A program made the translations under genes and the position numbers. A stretch of 8,561 bases of DNA from Polynucleobacter meluiroseus (GTDB lineage: Bacteria > Pseudomonadota > Gammaproteobacteria > Burkholderiales > Burkholderiaceae). The notes below the pieces were generated by a model. It was not told the origin of the DNA, made no database searches, and was given only the letters and a program-made list of their open reading frames with translations. Numbering within the stretch: position 1 is the first letter of the stretch; each line of letters opens with the position of its first letter. The DNA is taken from assembly GCA_945867755.1 (NCBI GenBank), contig CAMBJN010000053.1, positions 1-8,561 of the forward strand, given 5' to 3'. Below, one piece after another: positions 1 through 6,195 of this stretch.

Positions 1-2084
1 CAGCGGCTGTTGCTGCTTTATCAGTTTCATTCGCTCAGGCGCAACAAACTTTGGAGCCGGTGGTTGTTAGTGCCAACCCTCTTGGCGCTGATATCAATGA
101 CTTAATCACACCGGTGAGTGTTTTGCGCGGCGATCAACTATCACAAAAACAATCAAGTACTTTAGGCCAAACTCTGAATGGTTTGCCAGGCGTTAGTTCC
201 ACAGACTTTGGCCCCAACTCTAGTCGACCAACCATTCGTGGTTTGGATGGCGATCGTGTTCGTGTGATGAGCAATGGGGGTGCAAGTTTAGATGCCTCAA
301 CTTTGTCCTATGATCATGCCGTAGCAATGGAGCCATTGCTGGTTGAACAAATTGAAGTGGTTCGTGGCCCAGCAGCTCTTCAGTATGGCGGCAGCGCCAT
401 TGGTGGAGCAGTGAACGTGATTGACAACCGCATACCAAAAGCTCCTGTGAAAGGTGTTCATGGTCGCGCTGAAGTAAGAGCCGGTGGTGCCGAATCGGAA
501 AAAGCAGCAGCTGGTCTAGTAACCGCAGGCGACGGCGCATTTGCAATCCATGTTGATGGTTCCAATAGAAAAACAGATAACCTTAAGGTGCCTAAGCGAG
601 CGGGTCGTGGAAATTCTCTAAATTCGGATGCCTTATTAAACAGTGATGCTGATCAACAAGGTGGCGCGCTGGGCTTTTCTTTGACCAATGATCATGGATA
701 TTTAGGGCTGTCAGTTGATACCTACAAAAATGACTATGGTACGGGTTTGTTTGAAGAGGGAAACATCAGTAGGCCAACTAGAATTAAGTTAGCGCAAGAT
801 AAATTAACTCTTGCAGGTGAACAAAGAAATCTGAGTGATAAGGCAGGTCCTTTTGAATCAATCAGGGGCTCATTCAGTACAACAGATTACAAGCACGAGG
901 AGTCTGCTGGCGGTGTGGTTGAATCAACTTTTAAAAATAAAGGTTGGGATAGTCGTATTGAGGGCACTCATTTACCAATCCAAACTTCAATGGGCGCTTT
1001 AAAAGGTGCTTGGGGTATTCAGGGAGCCGAGTCTAAGTTCTCTGCAATTGGTGCAAAAACTTTTGTACCAAATACGCAAACAAACAGTATGGCTTTATTT
1101 GTATTTGAAGAGCTTTCTTTTGCGCCAAGTAAGGCGGTCAATGCAGGCCTTCGACTTGAGTCTATGAAGGTTGATAGTTTGGGTGGTGGAGTGAATGGCC
1201 AAGAAGCCCCTTTTGTAGCTGATAGCAAAACATTCAAACCATTCAGTGCCTCAGCAGGTTATCGCCAAAATATTGGTTCTGGTTGGACAGTTACCAGCGG
1301 ACTGTCATATACCGAGCGCGCCCCAACTTTTTACGAGCTCTATGCCAACGGCATGCACCATGCCACCGAAACATATGAGCAGGGCAATGCTAATAACAAA
1401 AAAGAAAAAGGCGCCACACTTGAATTAGGTATGAAATTTAAAACCCCAACCACGCGCGCTAATTTTGGAGCGTACATTACTGAGTTCACTAATTTTATTG
1501 GCTTGATCCAGGGTGGCACTGTGGTTGAGGCAACAGAGGAGCGTGTCCCCCCTAGATTTTCTGCAGGCCAGGTTTGCCCTGTTCCAAATATAAATAATGC
1601 TGTATGCGTCCCGAAATATAACTTCAGTGGCATCAAGGCTCGTTTGTATGGTCTGGAGGCTGATGGCCGCTTTCCTTTGGCTTCAGGATTGTTTGGCAAG
1701 GCCAGTCAGCTGAACATGGATTGGAGGGCTGATTATGTGCGTGGTCAAAATCGCTCAACTGGTGGCGCATTGCCTCGTATCTCGCCATTACGCTTAAGTT
1801 CTGCTTTGGTGTACTCAGAGGGCAAGTATTCGAGTCAGATGGATGTTCAGCATGCGGCTCGCCAGAATCGTTATGCCGATGATTTAGGCGCTACGCCAAG
1901 CTACACGATGTTTGGTTTGGGGGCCTCTTACAAAACAGCTATTTCTGGCATGAAGTCTGCTTATCTCTTCATGAGAGTAGATAACGTGACTGATGTGGAG
2001 GCTCGCAACGCTTCATCTGTTTTGCGTGATATGGCCCCCGCAGGTGCTCGCGCTATCAAGGTGGGTTTAAGGGGTAACTTCTAA
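1..2084 (+). CDS. TonB-dependent outer-membrane receptor, ZnuD-like (5' end cut by window edge)
   Basis: An outer-membrane beta-barrel that would import a metal or metal chelate using TonB energy. The frame is open from position 3 to the stop at 2082-2084 (693 visible residues). The first codons read AAVAALSVSFAQAQQ, the hydrophobic end of a signal peptide with a signal peptidase I site after AQA (codons 33-41), so the true start lies left of the window and the TTG at 51 is not the start. A TonB-box-like segment (EPVVVSA) follows. The plug domain is clear: IRGLDGDRV near 235-262 and VEQIEVVRGPAALQYGGSAIGG from 342. The barrel has ERAPTFYELYANG and MHHATETYEQGN near 1312-1388, which resemble meningococcal ZnuD, and it ends in the outer-membrane C-terminal Phe (GLRGNF). 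Two Cys codons at 1575 and 1605 may form a disulfide-closed loop. The His/Asp-rich external loop of ZnuD is not visible, so the substrate is uncertain. Family is confident; zinc as substrate is only a guess. Confidence 0.93.
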   Translation, partial: AAVAALSVSFAQAQQTLEPVVVSANPLGADINDLITPVSVLRGDQLSQKQSSTLGQTLNGLPGVSSTDFGPNSSRPTIRGLDGDRVRVMSNGGASLDASTLSYDHAVAMEPLLVEQIEVVRGPAALQYGGSAIGGAVNVIDNRIPKAPVKGVHGRAEVRAGGAESEKAAAGLVTAGDGAFAIHVDGSNRKTDNLKVPKRAGRGNSLNSDALLNSDADQQGGALGFSLTNDHGYLGLSVDTYKNDYGTGLFEEGNISRPTRIKLAQDKLTLAGEQRNLSDKAGPFESIRGSFSTTDYKHEESAGGVVESTFKNKGWDSRIEGTHLPIQTSMGALKGAWGIQGAESKFSAIGAKTFVPNTQTNSMALFVFEELSFAPSKAVNAGLRLESMKVDSLGGGVNGQEAPFVADSKTFKPFSASAGYRQNIGSGWTVTSGLSYTERAPTFYELYANGMHHATETYEQGNANNKKEKGATLELGMKFKTPTTRANFGAYITEFTNFIGLIQGGTVVEATEERVPPRFSAGQVCPVPNINNAVCVPKYNFSGIKARLYGLEADGRFPLASGLFGKASQLNMDWRADYVRGQNRSTGGALPRISPLRLSSALVYSEGKYSSQMDVQHAARQNRYADDLGATPSYTMFGLGASYKTAISGMKSAYLFMRVDNVTDVEARNASSVLRDMAPAGARAIKVGLRGNF

Positions 2085-2104
2085 GTTACTTTGAGACCCT
2101 TGCT

Positions 2105-2129
2105 AGGAAAGCTTCATGAAAGTTTTCCT
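2105..2129 (+). other. Imperfect palindrome / RNA hairpin just before the terminator
   Basis: Ten pairs can form between 2105-2114 (AGGAAAGCTT) and 2120-2129 (AAGTTTTCCT), with a five-base loop CATGA. Nine pairs are Watson-Crick and one is G-U (2111 with 2123). The wobble pairs only in + strand RNA; in - strand RNA it becomes a C-A mismatch, which suggests a structure belonging to the receptor transcript. No T-tract follows, so alone it is not a terminator. It could stabilise the receptor mRNA 3' end, be a protein-binding site, or be the first stem of a 3'-UTR-derived small RNA. These roles are inference. Confidence 0.5.
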
Positions 2130-2132
2130 CAT

Positions 2133-2158
2133 AAAAGGCGGCTTTAGGCCGCCTTTTT
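2133..2158 (+). terminator. Intrinsic terminator of the receptor gene
   Basis: A perfect ten-base stem, AAAAGGCGGC (2133-2142) with GCCGCCTTTT (2148-2157), closes a five-base loop TTTAG. It ends in a run of five T (2154-2158), partly inside the stem. The A-run on the left arm means it could also work on - strand transcripts. It lies about 50 bases after the receptor stop and before the argB promoter region, so it separates the two transcription units. Confidence 0.88.
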
Positions 2159-2178
2159 GCATAATTGAATAAAAATTC

Positions 2179-2207
2179 TAGCCAAGCATGGCAACTAATC
2201 TTACAAT
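2179..2207 (+). promoter_or_regulatory. Candidate sigma-70 promoter for argB operon
   Basis: TACAAT at 2202-2207 matches the -10 consensus at five of six bases. TAGCCA at 2179-2184, 17 bases upstream, matches TTGACA at four of six. The expected transcription start, about 7 bases after the -10, falls on or next to the A of the argB ATG at 2214. No Shine-Dalgarno sequence is seen before that ATG. Other AT-rich hexamers lie between 2160 and 2200, so the exact promoter is uncertain, but this is the only intergenic space where the operon promoter could sit within the window. Confidence 0.45.
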
Positions 2208-2213
2208 CCGCGC

Positions 2214-3116
2214 ATGAGCACACCACTAGCTGAACTTAAAGACGTTTCCCCTGCCGTCAAGGCCGAGGTTTTGGCACAGGCTTTGCCGTACATTAAGAAA
2301 TACCACGGCAAAACTATTGTTATCAAATACGGCGGAAACGCCATGATTGAAGATCGTCTGAAAGAGGGCTTTGCTCGTGACGTGATTTTGTTGAAATTGG
2401 TGGGCATGAATCCTGTGGTGGTGCACGGTGGCGGCCCTCAAATTGATGATGCGTTGAAAAAGGTTGGTAAAGCCGGCACTTTTATTCAGGGCATGCGCGT
2501 GACCGACGAAGAAACCATGGAAGTGGTGGAGTGGGTTCTTGGTGGTGAAGTGCAGCAAGACATCGTGATGTTGATTAATCATTTTGGTGGTCAGGCGGTT
2601 GGCTTGACTGGTAAAGATGGCGGCTTGATTCATGCGCGCAAAATGATGGTTCCAAATAAAGAGAAGCCAGGCGAGATGCTAGATATTGGTTTTGTTGGTG
2701 AAATCGACTCGATCAACCCCGCAGTTGTAAAAGCCTTGCAAGATGATGCGTTCATTCCAGTTATTTCACCCATCGGTTTTGGTGAGGATGGTCAGGCATA
2801 CAACATCAATGCTGACTTAGTGGCAGGCAAGATGGCTGAAATTCTGAAAGCTGAAAAGTTGGTCATGATGACCAATATTCCTGGCGTGATGGATAAGAGC
2901 GGCAATCTTTTGACTGATTTAACTGCCAGAGAAATTGAAGGATTGTTTGCGGATGGCACAATTTCTGGCGGTATGTTGCCAAAGATTTCTTCTGCTTTGG
3001 ATGCAGCGAAAAGCGGCGTTAATTCAGTGCACATCATCGATGGTCGAATTGAACACTCCTTGCTTTTGGAGATTCTGACCGAGCAAGCTTTTGGTACGAT
3101 GATTCGATCTCATTGA
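2214..3116 (+). CDS. argB: Acetylglutamate kinase
   Basis: Cytosolic enzyme that phosphorylates N-acetyl-L-glutamate with ATP, the second step of arginine synthesis. At 300 residues it has the normal family length. Visible family marks: KYGGNAM (residues 38-44, K38 as phosphate-binding lysine), HGGGPQI (71-77, glycine-rich substrate loop), the GLTGKDGGL segment, NINADLVAGKMAEIL in the ATP-binding half, and the C-terminal HIIDGRIEHSLLLEILT stretch. An N-terminal helix before the core (about residues 13-31, ending LPYIKKYHGK) plus the C-terminal HxxDGR region is the pattern of arginine-inhibited hexameric kinases, so feedback inhibition by arginine is likely but inferred. The ATG at 2214 is supported by alignment to the usual N-terminus, although no Shine-Dalgarno precedes it. 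It is first in a run of seven close genes; the next begins 16 bases after its stop. Confidence 0.98.
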   Translation: MSTPLAELKDVSPAVKAEVLAQALPYIKKYHGKTIVIKYGGNAMIEDRLKEGFARDVILLKLVGMNPVVVHGGGPQIDDALKKVGKAGTFIQGMRVTDEETMEVVEWVLGGEVQQDIVMLINHFGGQAVGLTGKDGGLIHARKMMVPNKEKPGEMLDIGFVGEIDSINPAVVKALQDDAFIPVISPIGFGEDGQAYNINADLVAGKMAEILKAEKLVMMTNIPGVMDKSGNLLTDLTAREIEGLFADGTISGGMLPKISSALDAAKSGVNSVHIIDGRIEHSLLLEILTEQAFGTMIRSH

Positions 3117-3132
3117 GCTAATTGAGATTGGC

Positions 3133-3822
3133 ATGCGCCAACCTTTGTGGTTATTTGATTTAGACAACACATTGCACGATGCATCGAGTGCAATATTCCC
3201 CTCTATTAATCAAGCAATGACGAGCTATGTGGCTCGTCATTTAAATTTAGACCCCCAAGCTGCGAGCCAATTAAGAGACCATTATTGGCGCTTATATGGC
3301 GCAACATTGCTGGGCTTGGTCAAACATCACTCGGTCGATCCACACCATTTTTTACATGAAACCCATCTCTTTAACGAGGTCAGCGGAAGGCACTTGCAAG
3401 ATTTGGCGAGCATGGTTCGGGGTGAAAAAGGGCTGCGGCAGATTTTGAATCGCTTGCCTGGTGAAAAAATCTTACTCACCAATGCCCCAAAATCTTATGC
3501 ACTGAAGGTCTTGAAGGAGTTGGGCCTCACAAAGTGCTTCAAAGCTGTAGAAGCCATTGAAGATATGAAGCTTCATCAACAATGGCGACCCAAGCCAGAT
3601 CACTTGATGATCAAAAGACTCTTAAATAAGTACCGATGCGCCCCTCAAAGAGCTATTTTGGTCGATGACACGCTGGGACATTTGCTTACGTATTCAAAAT
3701 TGGGCATAAAGACCGTATGGTTTAAAAGACATGTTAGGGCTTACACTCAAAATCGAGGAAGCGTCTCTCTGGAAGTACAATCAATCCATCACTTATTTAA
3801 AAGTTGGCAAAAACTCAAATGA
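3133..3822 (+). CDS. HAD-superfamily hydrolase, pyrimidine 5'-nucleotidase-like
   Basis: A cytosolic phosphatase of 229 residues. The HAD motifs are complete: motif I DLDNT (residues 9-13, nucleophile D9 and acid/base D11), motif II LLTNAPK (T116), motif III K154 in WRPKPD, and motif IV VDDT (D178, D179). A helical cap of subclass I lies between motifs I and II; its YGATLLGLVKHHSVDP segment resembles the pyrimidine 5'-nucleotidase group (Sdt1-like). In that family the reaction is dephosphorylation of UMP or CMP, sometimes with damaged or analogue nucleotides. Actual substrate is not readable from sequence. Start ATG 3133 gives the expected N-terminus directly before motif I; only a weak GAG lies upstream. 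The stop TGA overlaps the slmA ATG as ATGA. Position between argB and slmA is, as I recall, common in Burkholderiales. Confidence 0.9.
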   Translation: MRQPLWLFDLDNTLHDASSAIFPSINQAMTSYVARHLNLDPQAASQLRDHYWRLYGATLLGLVKHHSVDPHHFLHETHLFNEVSGRHLQDLASMVRGEKGLRQILNRLPGEKILLTNAPKSYALKVLKELGLTKCFKAVEAIEDMKLHQQWRPKPDHLMIKRLLNKYRCAPQRAILVDDTLGHLLTYSKLGIKTVWFKRHVRAYTQNRGSVSLEVQSIHHLFKSWQKLK

Positions 3823-4475
3823 ACTCACCATTTAATCAAATGCCCATCTCTGATGAACCCGATAACACTTCTGCGGCCCCAGTCCGTAAGCGCCCGCGTC
3901 CTGGCGAACGAAAAATACAAATTTTGCAAGTATTGGCGGAAATGTTAGAGAGCCCAAAGGGTGATCGCGTGACAACTGCGGCCTTGGCCGCAAGATTGGA
4001 CGTTTCTGAAGCAGCCTTGTACCGCCACTTTGCCAGTAAAGCCCAGATGTTTGAGGGCTTGATTGCCTTTATTGAACAAACTATTTTTGGCTTAATTAAT
4101 CAAATCACAGAGCGTGAAGAAGCTGGCGATCGCCAAGCCCAAGAAATTTTGATGTTGTTATTGGGCTTTGGTGAAAAAAATCCTGGAATGATTCGAGTTT
4201 TGCTAGGCGATGCTTTATGGCTTGAAGATGAGCGCTTGCAAGAAAGAATTTTGCAGATTTTCGAACGCATTGAATCTTCATTAAAGCAATCTTTGCGCAT
4301 TGCTCAAACTCAAGGTCGTTTAACTCAATCTGCTGATGGTCAAGAGGTTAGTGCCAGAGCTGCGATGATGATGAGTTATGTGGTTGGTCGCTGGCATCGT
4401 TATGCAAGAAGTGGCTTTAAAAAGTTGCCGACTGAATTTAATGAGCTACCTATGAGAGTTTTATTCTCAGCATGA
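3819..4475 (+). CDS. slmA: Nucleoid occlusion factor SlmA (TetR family)
   Basis: DNA-binding division inhibitor: bound to its chromosomal sites it contacts FtsZ and blocks Z-ring assembly over the nucleoid. The 218-residue product has a TetR helix-turn-helix at about residues 51-74 (TTAALAARLDVSEAALYRHF), nearly the same as E. coli SlmA, then FASKAQMFEGLIAFIE and LLLGFGEKNPGMIRVLLGDAL, which also track E. coli SlmA closely. I choose ATG 3819 over an in-frame TTG at 3804: it overlaps the upstream stop as ATGA and neither start has a Shine-Dalgarno, so translation is probably coupled. This leaves an N-terminal tail of about 30 residues, ending in the basic RKRPRPGERK, which is longer than in E. 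coli. Its own stop overlaps the metX ATG (ATGA at 4472-4475). Context differs from the dut-slmA-pyrE order of enterobacteria. Confidence 0.95.
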   Translation: MNSPFNQMPISDEPDNTSAAPVRKRPRPGERKIQILQVLAEMLESPKGDRVTTAALAARLDVSEAALYRHFASKAQMFEGLIAFIEQTIFGLINQITEREEAGDRQAQEILMLLLGFGEKNPGMIRVLLGDALWLEDERLQERILQIFERIESSLKQSLRIAQTQGRLTQSADGQEVSARAAMMMSYVVGRWHRYARSGFKKLPTEFNELPMRVLFSA

Positions 4476-5614
4476 GTCTAGGGCTTGTAACGCCTCAAGT
4501 ACTTAACTTTGCAACACCATTGAAGTTGCAAAGCGGGGCAAGTATTACTGATTACAACTTGGTGGTTGAGACTTACGGTCAGTTAAACGCTCAAAAAAGT
4601 AATGCAATTCTAATTTGTCATGCGCTAAATGCATCTCACCACGTTGCTGGCATCGGTGCAAGCGACCCCAATGATGTGGGCTGGTGGGATAACATGGTGG
4701 GCCCTGGAAAGCCTGTAGATACCAATCAATTTTTTGTGATCGGTGTTAATAATCTTGGCTCATGCTTTGGCTCCACTGGACCAATGAGCGTTAATCCTGA
4801 GACAGGCAAGCCTTATGGCGCATCTTTTCCGGTTGTGACGGTTGAGGATTGGGTGAATGCCCAGTCACACGTTGCCGATCATTTTCAAATTGATAAATTT
4901 GCTGCAGTGATGGGCGGAAGTCTTGGCGGTATGCAAGCAATGGCCTGGAGCATGATGTATCCAAATCGCATCGGTCATTGCATTGTGATTGCATCAACCC
5001 CTAAGCTATCTGCGCAAAACATTGCCTTCAATGAAGTGGCTCGCAGTGCCATTTTGAGCGACCCAGATTTTCATGGGGGAGATTACTACGCGCATGATGT
5101 GAAACCAAGGCGCGGCCTGAGGGTTGCCCGCATGATTGGCCACATCACTTATTTATCAGACGATGATATGGCTGAAAAATTTGGCCGTGAGTTAAGGCGG
5201 ACTGATGGAGCCTCTGATGAATACAACTTTAATTTTGATGTTGAGTTTGAGGTTGAAAGTTACTTGAGGTATCAAGGTGAAAAGTTCGCTGATTATTTTG
5301 ATGCCAATACTTATTTGTTGATCACTCGCGCCCTGGATTACTTTGATCCTGCAAAATCTTTTGCAAACAACCTCAGTGCAGCCATGAAAAATATTGCTGC
5401 CAAGTTTTTGGTGGTGAGCTTTACGACTGATTGGCGCTTTGCGCCAGTGCGCAGTCGTGAAATTGTTAAGGCTTTGTTAGACAACAAGTTGGATGTCACT
5501 TATGGCGAGATTGATGCCCCTCATGGGCACGATGCTTTCTTATTAGAAGACCCTAGGTATCATAACTTGGTCAGAGCTTATTTTGAACAAATCGCTCAGG
5601 AGCTTCGATCATGA
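4472..5614 (+). CDS. metX: Homoserine O-acyltransferase (MetX; acetyl or succinyl donor)
   Basis: Alpha/beta-hydrolase-fold enzyme that activates homoserine by O-acylation, the first committed step of methionine synthesis. At 380 residues it has the normal length. The nucleophile elbow is GGSLGGMQ with S150; D320 in FTTDWRFAP and H353 in HGHDAFL complete the triad. NLGSCFGSTGP (94-104) and the long lid segment (about 185-300) are typical. Many proteobacterial MetX proteins, including those annotated metXS in Burkholderiales, use succinyl-CoA, so the donor here may be succinyl-CoA; I cannot decide it from sequence. The ATG at 4472 sits in an ATGA overlap with the slmA stop, and no Shine-Dalgarno of good strength is seen. 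No SAM riboswitch or other leader precedes it because there is no intergenic space. metW follows directly. Confidence 0.97.
   Translation: MSLGLVTPQVLNFATPLKLQSGASITDYNLVVETYGQLNAQKSNAILICHALNASHHVAGIGASDPNDVGWWDNMVGPGKPVDTNQFFVIGVNNLGSCFGSTGPMSVNPETGKPYGASFPVVTVEDWVNAQSHVADHFQIDKFAAVMGGSLGGMQAMAWSMMYPNRIGHCIVIASTPKLSAQNIAFNEVARSAILSDPDFHGGDYYAHDVKPRRGLRVARMIGHITYLSDDDMAEKFGRELRRTDGASDEYNFNFDVEFEVESYLRYQGEKFADYFDANTYLLITRALDYFDPAKSFANNLSAAMKNIAAKFLVVSFTTDWRFAPVRSREIVKALLDNKLDVTYGEIDAPHGHDAFLLEDPRYHNLVRAYFEQIAQELRS
5598..5602 (+). promoter_or_regulatory. Ribosome binding site of metW, inside metX
   Basis: AGGAG lies 8 bases before the ATG at 5611 and 11 bases before a second in-frame ATG at 5614. 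The spacing favours the first ATG, which forms an ATGA overlap with the metX stop. It lies in the codons for the MetX C-terminus (QELRS). Confidence 0.6.
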
Positions 5615-6195
5615 TGCGTTCAGATTTTGCCGCGATTGCAGAGTGGGTGACCCCTGGCTCCCAGGTGTTGGACGTAGGGTGTGGTGACGGCAGCCTATTG
5701 CAGCACCTAAAAGTAGCTAAGCAAGCCCATGTATATGGTGTTGAGTTGGCTGATGACAAAGTTTTGGCTTGTGCACAAAAAGGCTTGAATGTTGTGCAGC
5801 AGAACCTTGAAGGTGGCTTGGCTTTGTTTGAAGATCAAAGCTTTGACAAAGTGATCCTCTCACAAACATTGCAAACGATTCATCAAACTGCTCGGATCTT
5901 GAGTGAAATTGCCAGAGTCGGTAAAGAGTGCGTTGTCTCATTCCCGAACTTTGGGCATTGGTCACACCGCTCAGCAGTCTTGTTGGGAAGGATGCCAGTT
6001 TCTAAATCATTACCTTATCAGTGGTACGACACGCCCAACGTCAGGGTTCTAACGATTGCTGACTTTGAAGCTTTGGCCCCAGCAGTTGGTCTTGAATTAC
6101 TTGATCGCGTAGTTTTCCATGACGGACAGTCTGTGGAGTTTTTGCCTAATCTAAGGGGAAGTCTTGCAGTCTATCGAGCACGTCGGGCCAAGTAA
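5611..6195 (+). CDS. metW: Methionine biosynthesis protein MetW
   Basis: A 194-residue protein with a class I SAM-methyltransferase fold that partners MetX. Motif I is LDVGCGDGSLL (about residues 20-30), followed by YGVEL as the acidic end of strand 2. FDKVILSQTLQTIHQ is the motif IV region, and SFPNFGHW with the LPYQWYDTPNVR segment is diagnostic of MetW rather than of a generic methyltransferase. In species studied, MetW is needed for methionine synthesis, apparently by supporting MetX activity; a methyl-transfer reaction has not been clearly shown, to my knowledge. It overlaps metX by 4 bases with a good Shine-Dalgarno in front, and its own last 32 bases overlap ampG. Co-translation with metX fits a physical complex. 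Confidence 0.96.
   Translation: MMRSDFAAIAEWVTPGSQVLDVGCGDGSLLQHLKVAKQAHVYGVELADDKVLACAQKGLNVVQQNLEGGLALFEDQSFDKVILSQTLQTIHQTARILSEIARVGKECVVSFPNFGHWSHRSAVLLGRMPVSKSLPYQWYDTPNVRVLTIADFEALAPAVGLELLDRVVFHDGQSVEFLPNLRGSLAVYRARRAK
6153..6166 (+). promoter_or_regulatory. Ribosome binding site and TTG start of ampG inside metW
   Basis: AAGGGG at 6153-6158 can pair with the 16S rRNA tail with one G-U, and lies 5 bases before TTG 6164. An in-frame TAA at 6152-6154 lies just upstream and no ATG or GTG occurs in frame before about codon 58, which is already past the first membrane segments. TTG is therefore the only sensible start. Confidence 0.7.

Noticed and set aside
51..53. TTG as the start of the receptor gene
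   Set aside because: The frame is open upstream to the window edge and encodes a signal peptide end with an AQA cleavage site, so the gene is cut by the window.
220..546. 108-residue open frame on the - strand inside the receptor plug region
   Set aside because: Low-complexity Leu/His/Arg product opposite a conserved domain; a shadow frame.
1340..1699. 119-residue open frame on the - strand inside the receptor gene
   Set aside because: It is antisense to a strongly supported coding region and its translation has no recognisable family marks.
2085..2213. Riboswitch, tRNA or CRISPR-like repeat in the only intergenic space
   Set aside because: Apart from the two hairpins and the promoter candidate nothing structured or repeated is visible; no cloverleaf or direct repeats were found.
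2226..2633. 135-residue open frame on the - strand inside argB
   Set aside because: It is a shadow of argB; the His-rich look comes from the reverse complement of Gly/Val/Met codons of the kinase.
3470..3485. Possible SlmA binding site (TTACTCAC)
   Set aside because: Only one half matches the palindromic GTGAGTACTCAC consensus; the other half does not.
3804..3806. TTG as an earlier slmA start
   Set aside because: The ATG at 3819 overlaps the upstream stop as ATGA, a pattern repeated at the next two junctions, and the TTG has no ribosome site.
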